From Paraburkholderia sp. ZP32-5 (lineage in GTDB: Bacteria > Pseudomonadota > Gammaproteobacteria > Burkholderiales > Burkholderiaceae), in assembly GCF_021390495.1 (NCBI RefSeq), contig NZ_JAJEJP010000002.1, positions 1,674,001 to 1,738,000 on the forward strand: a stretch of 64,000 nt of DNA, given 5' to 3'. Position 1 is the first letter of the stretch. Each line of letters opens with the position of its first letter. A program made the translations under genes and the position numbers. Shown here in pieces: positions 1 through 8,599 of the stretch. Under the pieces are notes generated by a model that saw only the letters and a list, made by a program, of their open reading frames with translations, was not told where the DNA came from and searched no databases.

Positions 1-1172
1 TCGCGGCTCAGATAATCGCGCACCACGTACTCGACCGCTTGCGGCGCGGCGGGCTTCGGCAACACCAGCGTGCTGCGCGCGACGGGTCGCGCCGCCTGCG
101 CACGCGGTGCCGGCGCGCCGCACTTGCGCCGCAGCCGCGGCAACATGCGCGCGACGCGCTGCGCCTCCTCTTCGCTCTCCGGCGCCGCAACCGCCTGCAC
201 AGCGAGCGCCAATGCTTCGTCGCAACGCTCGCTGCGTTCGAGCACGCGAATACGCCGATGTCGCGCGCCGGGCCACGCGCACGCGTCGTACACCGAAAGC
301 GCCATACTCCACTGCTGGTGTCGCTCGCAATCCTGGCCGATCCGGAACAGCAGCTTCGCGCGACGCGTTTCCAGCCACGGGTTCGCGGTTTGAATTGCGC
401 CGACGCCTGCAATCAGTTCGCGCAATGCCGAATCGTCAGCGTTGATCGGCAGCCATTCCAGCGCCTCGCGGCATGCGTGCAGCGCAAGATAGACATCGAC
501 GTCCGCGCGCTCCCGGAACGCCCGCGACGACGGCCCGAACGCCACCTTCTCGTACTGGAAGATGCCGAGATCCGCGAGCACGAACTCCGACCAGTCCTGC
601 TGCAGGTTGCCGAAGAACATCAGCCGCAGGCGGTCGCACAGCGGCGCAATCGCCACATGCAGCACATGGTCCGCAGTTTCGCCATGCCATGCGGCGAGCG
701 GGCGTGGTGTGCTGAAAGCCTCGCCAGCGCCATCGCCGTCATCAAACGCGCGCAGCGTTTCCAGTAGCTCCGGCTTGCGCAACGTCTTCGCGCCGGGAAT
801 CAGCGCAATCGCGTGGCTGAACATGTCCAGCAATTGCGCCCGCGTGCTGAGCGCGAACAGGTCGTCGAGCGATAGCGGCGGCTCGGCGTCGACCCAGCCA
901 TGCGCGGTCATCGGCTGCGCGGCCTGCAACGGACAACCGATCTCGTCGTAGTCGAGGCGGCTCGCGCGAAACAGCGCGCCCTTGCGCATCAGCATGCGCA
1001 CCAGCAGCGCGCGCGAGGCTTGCGGCAAGCTCGCGAAAACCGTCAGAAACGTGTGTTCTTCGTCGTCGAGCAGATCGTCGTAACGCGCGGCGAGCCACTC
1101 GAGTGCGCGTTCGAAATTGAGCAGGTAATAAGGAACGCCGGAGCGGATCTCCGGCTGGGCAGCGGTTACCAC
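1..1172 (-). CDS. FAN1-like VRR-NUC domain nuclease, N-terminal part (partial at window edge)
   Basis: The reading frame is open from a GTG at 1172 down to base 1, about 390 codons without a stop, so the 3' part lies outside the window. The N-terminus has the pattern of bacterial FAN1 proteins: PYYLLNFERALEWLAARYDD, then a helical stretch ending RALLVRMLMRKGALFRASRL followed by DYDEIG. FAN1 enzymes are structure-specific 5' flap nucleases acting on crosslinked or branched DNA; the catalytic VRR-NUC domain is at the C-terminus and is not visible here. An in-frame TGA just upstream limits the start; GTG at 1172 is the first usable start codon after it. A LexA-like box lies 17 bases upstream, which suggests SOS control. 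Overlapping arginine-rich frames are shadows. Confidence 0.82.
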   Translation of the reverse strand, partial: MVTAAQPEIRSGVPYYLLNFERALEWLAARYDDLLDDEEHTFLTVFASLPQASRALLVRMLMRKGALFRASRLDYDEIGCPLQAAQPMTAHGWVDAEPPLSLDDLFALSTRAQLLDMFSHAIALIPGAKTLRKPELLETLRAFDDGDGAGEAFSTPRPLAAWHGETADHVLHVAIAPLCDRLRLMFFGNLQQDWSEFVLADLGIFQYEKVAFGPSSRAFRERADVDVYLALHACREALEWLPINADDSALRELIAGVGAIQTANPWLETRRAKLLFRIGQDCERHQQWSMALSVYDACAWPGARHRRIRVLERSERCDEALALAVQAVAAPESEEEAQRVARMLPRLRRKCGAPAPRAQAARPVARSTLVLPKPAAPQAVEYVVRDYLSR

Positions 1173-1188
1173 GGGCTTTTTGCATCAC

Positions 1189-1204
1189 CTGTATGTTTAT
1201 ACAG
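1189..1204 (-). promoter_or_regulatory. Candidate LexA (SOS) box before the FAN1-like gene
   Basis: The 16 bases CTGTATGTTTATACAG have perfect 6-base arms CTGTAT/ATACAG and fit the CTG-N10-CAG form of the LexA box of enterobacteria and many beta-proteobacteria. The site lies just upstream of the start of a DNA-repair nuclease gene, where a repressor would block transcription. Confidence 0.6.
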
Positions 1205-1437
1205 TGATGATAGCAAAGTCCGCTTTGGCAACCGGGCGCTATCGCGCTGCGTTGCCGCCGTGCGACGCCTCCGGGCTAACCCTAATATTTACTATCGTCA
1301 GACGAATACCCATTCGAATTATTTATGCACCTAAAAGTTAAACGTTTGCGGCCGTAAACGCACCAGTCGCCTTGCTCCAGTTGGGCCGTCTTCGCGTGCC
1401 GGGGCAACGTCGAGCGACTACTTCAAGGGGAGACCTG

Positions 1438-3048
1438 GTGGCTTTTCAAGATCTTAAAATCGGCACGCGCCTGGCCGTCGGCTTTGGCTCGGTCTTTGTG
1501 CTGCTGCTCGTACTCGTCGGACTTGCGCTGCTGCGTTTCGGCTCGGTCCATGCAATCACCGCCGCCAACACCGATGCCTGGGACGGCGCGGATGCCGCTT
1601 ACACACTCGAAGTGGCAACCCAGGAAACCGCCAGCTACGTCAAGCAGTTGTTCCTTTCGTCCGATCAGGAGCGCGTCGACGCGATCCATAAGGCGATCCA
1701 GGGCGAGGCCGAGTTGACGGTCGCTGCGCTCGCAACGATGGATTCGAAGGTCCTCGACAGCGAGGGTAAGGACCTGATCGCGAAAATGCGCGCGCTCCGC
1801 GCGCCGTGGGTTGCGGCCCGCACCCAGGTTGACAAGCTGCTGGCCGCCGGACAACGCGACGAGGCAACGCGCGTGATGCTCGAACAAGGCATTCCGGCGA
1901 TGCAGACGTTCCTGCAGAGCCAGAAGGATCTCGTGACTCACGAACGCAAGATGATGGAAGCCGGCAACGCCGCGGCGTCCGCGAGTACCAATTCCGCGCG
2001 TCTTTTCATCAGCACGCTGGCGGCACTGATCATCGTCGTGGGGATCGGCTTCGCGTTGATGGTGACGCGCAGCATCACGCAGCCGATCGCGCAGGCAGTC
2101 GAGGTTGCGCGCACGGTGGCGAGCGGCAATCTGACCAGCACGATCGTCGTCAGCTCGAAAGATCAGATGGGCGACCTGATGCGCTCGCTGAAGGAAATGA
2201 ACGATACGTTGAGGCAGACGGTCGCGGGCGTGCAGAGCGCGGCCGGCGCGATCACGTCGGCGACCGTGGAGATCGCCGCGGGTAATACCGATCTGTCGCA
2301 GCGTACCGAGCAGCAGGCGGCGTCGCTCGAAGAAACGGCGTCGAGCATGGAAGAGCTGACAGCCACGGTCAAACAGAACGCGGACAACGCGAAGCAGGCC
2401 AGCCAGCTCGCGATGGATGCATCGACCGAAGCGGCCCGCGGCGGCGAAGTCGTTAGAGACGTCGTCGCGACCATGCATGCGATCTCCGATGGTTCGAAGA
2501 AGATGGCGGACATCATCGGCATCATCGAAGGCATCGCGTTCCAGACCAACATTCTCGCGCTGAACGCGGCGGTGGAAGCCGCTCGCGCGGGCGAACAGGG
2601 ACGCGGCTTTGCCGTCGTCGCATCGGAAGTGCGCAGTCTCGCGCAGCGTTCGGGATCGGCGGCCAAGGAAATCAAGGATCTGATCGATGCGTCCGGCAGC
2701 AAGGTCGACTACGGCTCCGAGCAGGCCGATCGCGCCGGTCACGCGATGACGCAGATCGTCGAAGCGATCAACCGCGTCACCAGTGTGATGGGTGAAATCT
2801 CGGCCGCCTCCGACGAGCAAAGCTCGGGCATCGAACAGGTCGGGCACGCGGTCGAGCAGATGGACCAGGTCACCCAACAGAACGCGGCGCTCGTCGAGCA
2901 GGCGGCCGCCGCGGCGACCTCGCTGCAGGACCAGGCTCATCAGCTGCAGCAGGTGGTGTCGGTGTTTCGTGTCGATGCGGCTGCGCACAGCACCGCCGCA
3001 ACGCGCCGCGAAGCGGGCACCGCCCAGTATCGCGCTGCACTCACCTGA
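1438..3048 (+). CDS. Methyl-accepting chemotaxis protein
   Basis: Inner-membrane chemoreceptor of 536 residues that senses periplasmic signals and controls the CheA kinase. The start is GTG at 1438, preceded by the ribosome site AAGGGGAGA and giving the usual Burkholderia receptor opening (V/M)[16 protein letters not shown]. Order of parts: first membrane helix near residues 12-32, periplasmic four-helix-bundle sensor to about 190, second membrane helix ([20 protein letters not shown]), HAMP domain ([20 protein letters not shown]), then a long signalling coiled coil with the conserved hairpin tip [20 protein letters not shown]. No C-terminal NWETF-type tether for the adaptation enzymes is seen. 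It stands alone, without che genes nearby, so the ligand cannot be inferred. Confidence 0.93.
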   Translation: MAFQDLKIGTRLAVGFGSVFVLLLVLVGLALLRFGSVHAITAANTDAWDGADAAYTLEVATQETASYVKQLFLSSDQERVDAIHKAIQGEAELTVAALATMDSKVLDSEGKDLIAKMRALRAPWVAARTQVDKLLAAGQRDEATRVMLEQGIPAMQTFLQSQKDLVTHERKMMEAGNAAASASTNSARLFISTLAALIIVVGIGFALMVTRSITQPIAQAVEVARTVASGNLTSTIVVSSKDQMGDLMRSLKEMNDTLRQTVAGVQSAAGAITSATVEIAAGNTDLSQRTEQQAASLEETASSMEELTATVKQNADNAKQASQLAMDASTEAARGGEVVRDVVATMHAISDGSKKMADIIGIIEGIAFQTNILALNAAVEAARAGEQGRGFAVVASEVRSLAQRSGSAAKEIKDLIDASGSKVDYGSEQADRAGHAMTQIVEAINRVTSVMGEISAASDEQSSGIEQVGHAVEQMDQVTQQNAALVEQAAAAATSLQDQAHQLQQVVSVFRVDAAAHSTAATRREAGTAQYRAALT

Positions 3049-3064
3049 ACGGACAGTCTCTCCC

Positions 3065-3095
3065 ACGGGAGCGCGCCGATGAACCGCGCTCCCGT
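3065..3095 (+). terminator. Hairpin after the chemoreceptor gene
   Basis: ACGGGAGCGCG pairs perfectly with CGCGCTCCCGT around a 9-base loop, 17 bases after the stop codon. The T tract is short, so intrinsic termination is likely but not certain. Confidence 0.55.
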
Positions 3096-3224
3096 TCCCG
3101 ATCGTCTTGATGAACCCGCGTCATCCCCCGTCTGCCGCGTGCCACGCACCGCGGGAAAAGCAGACAACGCTGCTGCCTTCCCGGGCTGTCACACGGCATT
3201 TTTCCTGCTCTTCACTTCCTATCC

Positions 3225-4808
3225 ATGAAGCCCAATTCTTCGATCGTCCACCCGATTTCCGATTCCGCTCCCGAGTCCGTTCCTGAGTCCTTCTCACGGC
3301 GCCGTCTGCTTCGCAACACGGCGGTGATGGGCGCGGCCGCCGCCCTGCTCCCTCCGCTGGCGGGCTGCGCGGCACTCTCCACTTCCGGGCAAAAGCCTGG
3401 CAGCGTGTCAGCCGGCGATCTGCCGCAAAGTATTGCTGACGCCGGGCAAGCGCTGCGCAGCGGCAAGTACTCGTCGGAGGAACTGACGAGAGCCTATTTG
3501 CAGGCTATCGCACAGTTTCAGCCGAAGCTGAACGCCTTCATCACGATCACCGGCGAACAGGCGCTTGCCGACGCGCGCCGGCTCGACCAGGAACTGAAGG
3601 CCGGCAAGGACCGCGGTCCGCTGCACGGCGTGCCGATCGTCCACAAGGACCTCTACGATACGAAGGGCGTGCGCACGACCGTCGGCAGTGGTTTCTTCCG
3701 CAACCGTATTCCGACCGACGACGCCGCGGTGGTCACGCGTCTTGCCGCCGCCGGCGCCATCACGCTCGGCAAGACCAACATGAACGAATTCGCCGCCGGC
3801 ATTACCGGCACGAACGAGTTCTTCGGCGACATTCATAACCCGTGGGATCTGACGCGCTCGCCGGGCGGTTCGTCGAGCGGCACGGGCGCGGCCATCGCCG
3901 CCGGACTGTGCCTCGCCGGCACCGGCTCCGACACGGGTGGCTCGATCCGCGTGCCGTCGGCATGGGACAACCTGACCGGCATTCGTCCGAGCTTCGGCCG
4001 CGTCAGTCTGACGGGTGTGTTCCCGCGTTCGTATAGCCTCGACTGCGCCGGCCCGCTTGCTCGCAGCGCGCAGGACGCGGCGGTGATGCTGTCGGCAATG
4101 GCCGGCTACGATGCCAGCTACAAGTATTCGGTCAACGCGCCGGCCGAAGACTTCAGCAAGAACCTGCATCAGGGCGTGAAGGGTCTGAAGGTCGGCATCA
4201 TCAATCAGTACACGTTCCGCGACGTGGATGCCGATGTCGCGCACGCCGTCGAGCAGGCCGCGCGAACGCTCGAAGCGCAGGGTGCGCAGATCGTGCCGGT
4301 GGATATTCCGCTGCTCGCGAAGCCGCTCGATCTGTCGGCGCTGTTCACGATTCTGCTGTACGAGTTCAACCAGATTCTCGGCGACCAGTTCCGCGCGGCA
4401 CCCGACAAGAACCAGTTCGGCAAGATCGTTCAGAGCGATATCGCGAAGGGAGAGAAGATCTCGCGTGACAGCTACGAACATGCATTGACCGCGCGCAAGC
4501 AACTGCTCGCGCAGTTCAATCACGCGTTCACGCAGGTCGATGTGCTGATCACGCCGACGATGCCGACCACCGCGCCGATCCTCGCGCCGAGCGGGCCGGC
4601 TTATGATCGCGGCCGTCAGTTCATGTTGCCGATCAGTTGGACCGGCTTGCCGGCGATGTCGGCGCCGTGCGGTTTCGATTCGCAGGGTTTGCCGATCGGT
4701 ATGCAACTGATCGGCCCGGCGTTGCGCGAAAGCCTGTTGTTGCAGGTGGCTAATGCGCACCAGAAGGTGACGGACTTCTATCTGAAGCATCCGCCGATTT
4801 ACGCTTGA
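3225..4808 (+). CDS. Amidase signature family enzyme with Tat/lipoprotein-type signal
   Basis: Serine amidase of 527 residues that hydrolyses a C-N amide bond; the substrate is unknown. The N-terminus has a twin-arginine motif (SRRRLL, residues about 24-29), a hydrophobic stretch and a lipobox-like LAGC, so it is probably exported folded and may be lipid-anchored. The catalytic Ser-cisSer-Lys triad of the family is visible: Lys in GVPIVHKDLYDT, Ser in SPGGSSSGTGAA and the nucleophile Ser in SDTGGSIRVPS. It looks complete and monocistronic. GatA-type function is unlikely because of the export signal and the lack of gatB/gatC. A role in scavenging amides or peptides in the periplasm is inference. 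Confidence 0.88.
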   Translation: MKPNSSIVHPISDSAPESVPESFSRRRLLRNTAVMGAAAALLPPLAGCAALSTSGQKPGSVSAGDLPQSIADAGQALRSGKYSSEELTRAYLQAIAQFQPKLNAFITITGEQALADARRLDQELKAGKDRGPLHGVPIVHKDLYDTKGVRTTVGSGFFRNRIPTDDAAVVTRLAAAGAITLGKTNMNEFAAGITGTNEFFGDIHNPWDLTRSPGGSSSGTGAAIAAGLCLAGTGSDTGGSIRVPSAWDNLTGIRPSFGRVSLTGVFPRSYSLDCAGPLARSAQDAAVMLSAMAGYDASYKYSVNAPAEDFSKNLHQGVKGLKVGIINQYTFRDVDADVAHAVEQAARTLEAQGAQIVPVDIPLLAKPLDLSALFTILLYEFNQILGDQFRAAPDKNQFGKIVQSDIAKGEKISRDSYEHALTARKQLLAQFNHAFTQVDVLITPTMPTTAPILAPSGPAYDRGRQFMLPISWTGLPAMSAPCGFDSQGLPIGMQLIGPALRESLLLQVANAHQKVTDFYLKHPPIYA

Positions 4809-4833
4809 TCGCGTTGACCGCGGTCTGATCACG

Positions 4834-4870
4834 CGGCGTTTGTGCGCGGTACTCCCATGCACAAACGCCG
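4834..4870. terminator. Bidirectional terminator between the amidase gene and lutC
   Basis: CGGCGTTTGTGC pairs over 12 bases with GCACAAACGCCG around a 13-base loop. It lies between two convergent genes ending at 4808 (+) and 4885 (-), so it can serve both. Confidence 0.55.
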
Positions 4871-4884
4871 TGTCCATTCGCGAT

Positions 4885-5469
4885 TCAGGCCGCGAGCCAC
4901 ACGACCGTCAGAGAACGCACGCCCTGTGCGCCGCGAATCAATACACCCTCGATATCGGCGGTTGCCGAAGGGCCAGTGACGAGTGCCGCGTAACGCGCGC
5001 TGCGGAAGTCATCGCGGCGATAAACGTCCTGCAATCCATCGAGCAATTGCGCTGGGTCGAGCAGCACGACCAGATGCTGGACGATATAGCCCAGCGCATT
5101 CACCACGTACTCGCGCTCGCTGAACCACACCGAACCCGTTTCAGCAACACCAAAGCGTGCGCGCACCACACCGACGTCGATGTCTTGCAACGAAATCGGC
5201 TCCGTGTTCGCGGAGATCGCGCGCGTGCCCGGCACCTCGGCCGTCGCCGATGCAATCGATGCGTCTGCACCAAAGCGTTCGCGAATCAATTCGCTGACCT
5301 CGCTTGCACTCGCCGCGTCGACGGAGGTGCCGCCCATCGTTTGCAGCGCCGCGGTGAAGCGTGCACGCGGATCGCCGCCCGGCGAATCGAAAAGCGGCAC
5401 TTCGGGGCGAGTCGTCGCGGCCGGCTGCGCGGCGCGCACTTTCGCGAGAAAAGCCTCACGCGTTGCCAT
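4885..5469 (-). CDS. lutC: Lactate utilization protein LutC (LUD domain)
   Basis: Subunit of the LutABC complex, which oxidises L-lactate to pyruvate. The 194-residue protein is a LUD (LutC/YkgG) domain: MATREAFLAKVRAAQP at the start and VRARFGVAETGSVWFSE and GPSATADIEGVLIRGAQG further on are typical. The ATG at 5469 is preceded by a strong ribosome site GGAGGTGGCG; this start overlaps the 3' end of lutB by 14 bases, a sign of translational coupling. It is the last gene of the lutA-lutB-lutC operon. Confidence 0.92.
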   Translation of the reverse strand: MATREAFLAKVRAAQPAATTRPEVPLFDSPGGDPRARFTAALQTMGGTSVDAASASEVSELIRERFGADASIASATAEVPGTRAISANTEPISLQDIDVGVVRARFGVAETGSVWFSEREYVVNALGYIVQHLVVLLDPAQLLDGLQDVYRRDDFRSARYAALVTGPSATADIEGVLIRGAQGVRSLTVVWLAA

Positions 5470-6859
5470 CGCCACCTCCGCGATTCTTTTTGTACCACGC
5501 ATGAAAAGTCATCTTCGGTGCATCCGGCAATTCACGTTGCTTGCCCCAGATATTCAGCGGGTTATACAGCACGAAATTAGGCAGTCGCCGTAATGCGCTG
5601 CCCATCGACGACACCGTCGCGCGATACAAGGTCGGACTCGACAGCAAGCGCCCCGCCATCTTCAGCACTTCCTGCTTCACGAACGGGACTTCATGTTTGT
5701 CGGCAATCACCGTGCGCCATTTATAGATCTGCTCGTGAATATTGATCCTGACCGGACACACATTCGTGCAACTGCCGTTGAGCGTCGACGCAAACGGCAA
5801 TGCGCTATAGCGCTTCAGATCGAAGGTCGGATTGATGATCGCGCCGATCGGCCCCGAATAGGTGCCGCCATACGAGAGCCCGCCGCTGCGCCGATACACG
5901 GGACAGGTATTCATACACGCGCCGCAGCGAATGCATTTGAGCGAGTACCAGAAGTCCTCCATCGCGAGCCGTTCCGAGCGGCCATGATCGACCAGGATGA
6001 AATGCATCTCGGTGCCGGGGCGCGGTGCGCGAAAATGCGACGTGTACTGGGTAATCGGCGAACCCAACGCACTGCGCGACAGCATGCGGATAAACACGCC
6101 GAGATCCGACACCTTCGGAATCAGCTTCTCGATACCAATCGACGCAATATGCAGTGGCGGTACGTTCGCGGACAGATCCGCATTGCCCTCGTTCGTGCAC
6201 ACGACAACGGTGCCCGTCTCCGCAACCGCGAAATTGCAGCCGGTCATGCCGGCCGTTTTCTCGCGCACGAAATACGGCCGCGTATTCATGCGCTGGCTTT
6301 CGGCGAGATAGTGAATGTCGCTATTCTTGGGATCGGTGCCGATCGTGCGGCCGAACAGTTCGGCCACGTCCGCGCGCAACTTGTGCACGGCAGGCACGAC
6401 CATATGGCTCGGGTCCTGATGATCCAGTTGCTGGATGCGCTCGCCGAGATCCGTTTCCATCACGGTAATGCCGCGCGGTTCGAGGTATTCGCGCATCTTG
6501 CATTCGTCGGTCAGCATCGACTTGCTCTTCACGAGCGTGGTCATGCCGCGTTCGGACATCACCTGATGGACGATCGCGTTGTGCTCTTCCGCTGTTGCGG
6601 CCCAATGCACGACCACGCCATTGGCCTCGGCCGCCGCCGCGAACTGTTCCAGATAGTCCGCCAGATGCGACAGCGTATGTTCCTTGATACCCGACGCGAG
6701 GGTTCGCAGCGTTTCCCATTCGGCAATGCCATGAGCCTGGGCATCGCGCTTCTCGCGCAAATCCCACAGACGCCGGTCGTGAAACGCGACGTGCTCGGTC
6801 TTCTGGATAAACGCGCCCGCCGCCTTCGCGTGGTCAATACGTTGATCGCCGCGGCTCAT
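5456..6859 (-). CDS. lutB: Lactate utilization iron-sulfur protein LutB
   Basis: Iron-sulfur and LUD-domain subunit of the LutABC lactate oxidation complex, 467 residues. The N-terminal two thirds is the LUD fold (TGCNFAVAETGTVVV, TNEGNADLSANVPPLHI); the C-terminal part has a ferredoxin-like CIRCGACMNTCPVYRR motif and a second motif NGSCTNVCPVRI, in which the first cysteine of the usual C-x-x-C-x-x-x-C is Asn. A C-terminal DUF3390-like tail follows. The ATG at 6859 overlaps the lutA stop as ATGA, so lutA and lutB are translationally coupled. Confidence 0.93.
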   Translation of the reverse strand: MSRGDQRIDHAKAAGAFIQKTEHVAFHDRRLWDLREKRDAQAHGIAEWETLRTLASGIKEHTLSHLADYLEQFAAAAEANGVVVHWAATAEEHNAIVHQVMSERGMTTLVKSKSMLTDECKMREYLEPRGITVMETDLGERIQQLDHQDPSHMVVPAVHKLRADVAELFGRTIGTDPKNSDIHYLAESQRMNTRPYFVREKTAGMTGCNFAVAETGTVVVCTNEGNADLSANVPPLHIASIGIEKLIPKVSDLGVFIRMLSRSALGSPITQYTSHFRAPRPGTEMHFILVDHGRSERLAMEDFWYSLKCIRCGACMNTCPVYRRSGGLSYGGTYSGPIGAIINPTFDLKRYSALPFASTLNGSCTNVCPVRINIHEQIYKWRTVIADKHEVPFVKQEVLKMAGRLLSSPTLYRATVSSMGSALRRLPNFVLYNPLNIWGKQRELPDAPKMTFHAWYKKNRGGGDGNA

Positions 6860-7599
6860 GCGCGCGCTCCATTGAGAACCTGCGCGATGTGAATGAAACG
6901 CGCGTCGGCCTTCATGCGTTCCGCGCAACCCTGCTGATGCATCAGGCACGACATGTCGCCGGACACGATGTATTCGGCGCCGGCATTCAGATGATCACGC
7001 ACCTTGTCCTGGCCCATGCGTACCGACACCGCCTCTTCGGTGACCGAGAACGTACCGCCGAAGCCGCAGCACTCGTCGGGCCTCGTCGGCTTGACGAACT
7101 CGATGCCTTTGACGCCCTCCAGCAACGTACGCGGCTTCGAAAACGGCGTAGCCGCGATTTCCGACACCGATGCTTCTTTCAGATGTCGCAACGCGCTGCA
7201 GCTATTGTGCAGACCGACCCGATGCGGAAATTCGGCCCATGGAAATTCGCGCGCGCCGACCACGTCGTGCAGGAACTCGACCAGCTCATACGCGCTCGCG
7301 CGAACCTTCTTCACCTCGTCGGTCTGCTCGATCGCGGTCAGGTGCGCGCGCACGTGATGAATGCAACTCGCGGACGGCCCGACGATATAGTCGTAGCCCG
7401 CGAAGTTGCGCGCGAACAGCCGCTCGGTGGCCGCCGCATCGGCATGCGCGCCGCTATTGCCCATCGGCTGGCCGCAACAGGTTTGCTCCTGCGGATAGTC
7501 GACGTCGATACCGAAGCGTTCGAGCAGTTCGAGCGTGGCAATGCCGACCTCGGGATAGAACGCATCGATAAAACACGGGATAAACAGCGCGACTTTCAT
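6856..7599 (-). CDS. lutA: Lactate utilization protein LutA (CCG domain)
   Basis: First gene of the lactate oxidation operon; 247 residues starting MKVALFIPCFIDAFYPEVG. It has the two cysteine-rich CCG-type motifs of heterodisulfide-reductase/GlpC-like proteins: QEQTCCGQPMGN near residue 40 and DECCGFGGTFS near 190. With LutB and LutC it forms the iron-sulfur L-lactate dehydrogenase that replaces or backs up LldD. The upstream 157 bases hold a palindromic LldR-type operator, and the regulator gene lies directly upstream on the same strand. No lactate permease is in the window. Confidence 0.93.
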   Translation of the reverse strand: MKVALFIPCFIDAFYPEVGIATLELLERFGIDVDYPQEQTCCGQPMGNSGAHADAAATERLFARNFAGYDYIVGPSASCIHHVRAHLTAIEQTDEVKKVRASAYELVEFLHDVVGAREFPWAEFPHRVGLHNSCSALRHLKEASVSEIAATPFSKPRTLLEGVKGIEFVKPTRPDECCGFGGTFSVTEEAVSVRMGQDKVRDHLNAGAEYIVSGDMSCLMHQQGCAERMKADARFIHIAQVLNGARA

Positions 7600-7663
7600 A
7601 GTCTCTTTGGAAAAAACGGCGGGGGATGAGAACAGTTCCGGCCTGCCGGCCAGTCTGGTCATG

Positions 7664-7676
7664 TTGGTCTGACCAA
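7664..7676. promoter_or_regulatory. LldR/PdhR-type operator before lutA
   Basis: TTGGTCTGACCAA: arms TTGGT and ACCAA around a 3-base centre, the form bound by GntR/FadR-subfamily regulators such as LldR and PdhR. It lies 65 bases before the lutA start and downstream of the regulator gene, so it probably controls lutABC in response to lactate. Confidence 0.7.
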
Positions 7677-7756
7677 GACTATAAAAAAGTCCCGCGACGG
7701 TGTCAATCAGGGGCTTGGGGGCCTGCCGCCGCGCGCTAAACGCGCGCCGCGCAGGC

Positions 7757-8503
7757 TCAGGAATTCACGGTTGCGGACGGCTTCGCCGCATCGTCCTTGT
7801 AGATTTCGCGCACGAAAGCCAGATGCCTTTCGGCGGCCTTGCGTGCCTTTTGCGCGTCGCGCGCGACGACCGCGTCGTAAATCGCGCGATGCTGGCTCAT
7901 CAACTGCTTTTCCATCGAGTCGTCGTAATCGATCAGCCGATGATATTGCCGCATCCCCTCGCGAATCAGCGTATGAATGCCGTGCATCACGTGCGCGAGC
8001 GCGACGTTGTGCGTCGAATCGGCAATGGCAAGGTGAAACGCGGCGTCCAGTTCGGCGAGATTCACACGATCTCCCGACTGCGAAGCGGCTTGCAATGCGT
8101 CGAACGCAACGCGGATTTTCTTCAGATCCGCGGCGGTCGCGCGTTGCGCGGCATAGACCGTCGAAATCGCTTCGAGACCCTGGCGCAATTCCAGAATATC
8201 GGCACTGGTACGCGGATTCTGCAGCAGCAGTTCGGCGAGCGGCTTCGAGATAATCGGCGCGGTCACATCGACGACCGTAAAGCCGCCGCGCCCCGACGTT
8301 TCGATATACCCATCCGCTTCCAGCCGGATCAGCGCCTCACGCAACGACGGTCGCGACACGCCGAGTTGCGCCGCCAGATCACGCTCCGCCGGCAGCCGGT
8401 CGCCGGGCATCAGCGTGCCCTCCGAGATCAGTTGTTTGATCTGTTCGGACACCACGTCGGAAATACGCTTGCGGGTAAAGGACGGGATCGGGGTGAATGG
8501 CAT
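7757..8503 (-). CDS. GntR/FadR-subfamily regulator, LldR-like
   Basis: Transcription factor of about 248 residues: winged-helix GntR domain (LPAERDLAAQLGVSRPSLRE, residues about 35-60) and a C-terminal FCD ligand-binding domain. PdhR and LldR regulators start just before a similar ISDVVSEQIKQLI segment, so the ATG at 8503 is chosen; an in-frame GTG at 8557 would lie almost on the expected transcription start, given a TATAAT box at 8568-8573. It is upstream of and co-directional with lutABC, with a matching operator between them, so it most likely represses lutABC in the absence of lactate. Confidence 0.85.
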   Translation of the reverse strand: MPFTPIPSFTRKRISDVVSEQIKQLISEGTLMPGDRLPAERDLAAQLGVSRPSLREALIRLEADGYIETSGRGGFTVVDVTAPIISKPLAELLLQNPRTSADILELRQGLEAISTVYAAQRATAADLKKIRVAFDALQAASQSGDRVNLAELDAAFHLAIADSTHNVALAHVMHGIHTLIREGMRQYHRLIDYDDSMEKQLMSQHRAIYDAVVARDAQKARKAAERHLAFVREIYKDDAAKPSATVNS

Positions 8504-8567
8504 AGGGCTGCGATCGGTAAAGCCGGTTGACGAAGCAGCCGGCAACGGCTGCTTCACAGTGCGTGGA

Positions 8568-8573
8568 ATTATA
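8568..8573 (-). promoter_or_regulatory. -10 box TATAAT for the LldR-like gene
   Basis: Perfect TATAAT on the minus strand about 65 bases before the preferred ATG. No convincing -35 box is seen at 16-18 bases. It lies in the short gap after the S10 peptidase gene and supports separate transcription of the regulator. Confidence 0.4.
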
Positions 8574-8599
8574 CCGTTCGATACCGTCCGCCTCGCGCA

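Noticed and set aside
1423..3066. Long minus-strand frame opposite the chemoreceptor
   Set aside because: Basic composition and no domain; the plus-strand chemoreceptor has all expected motifs.
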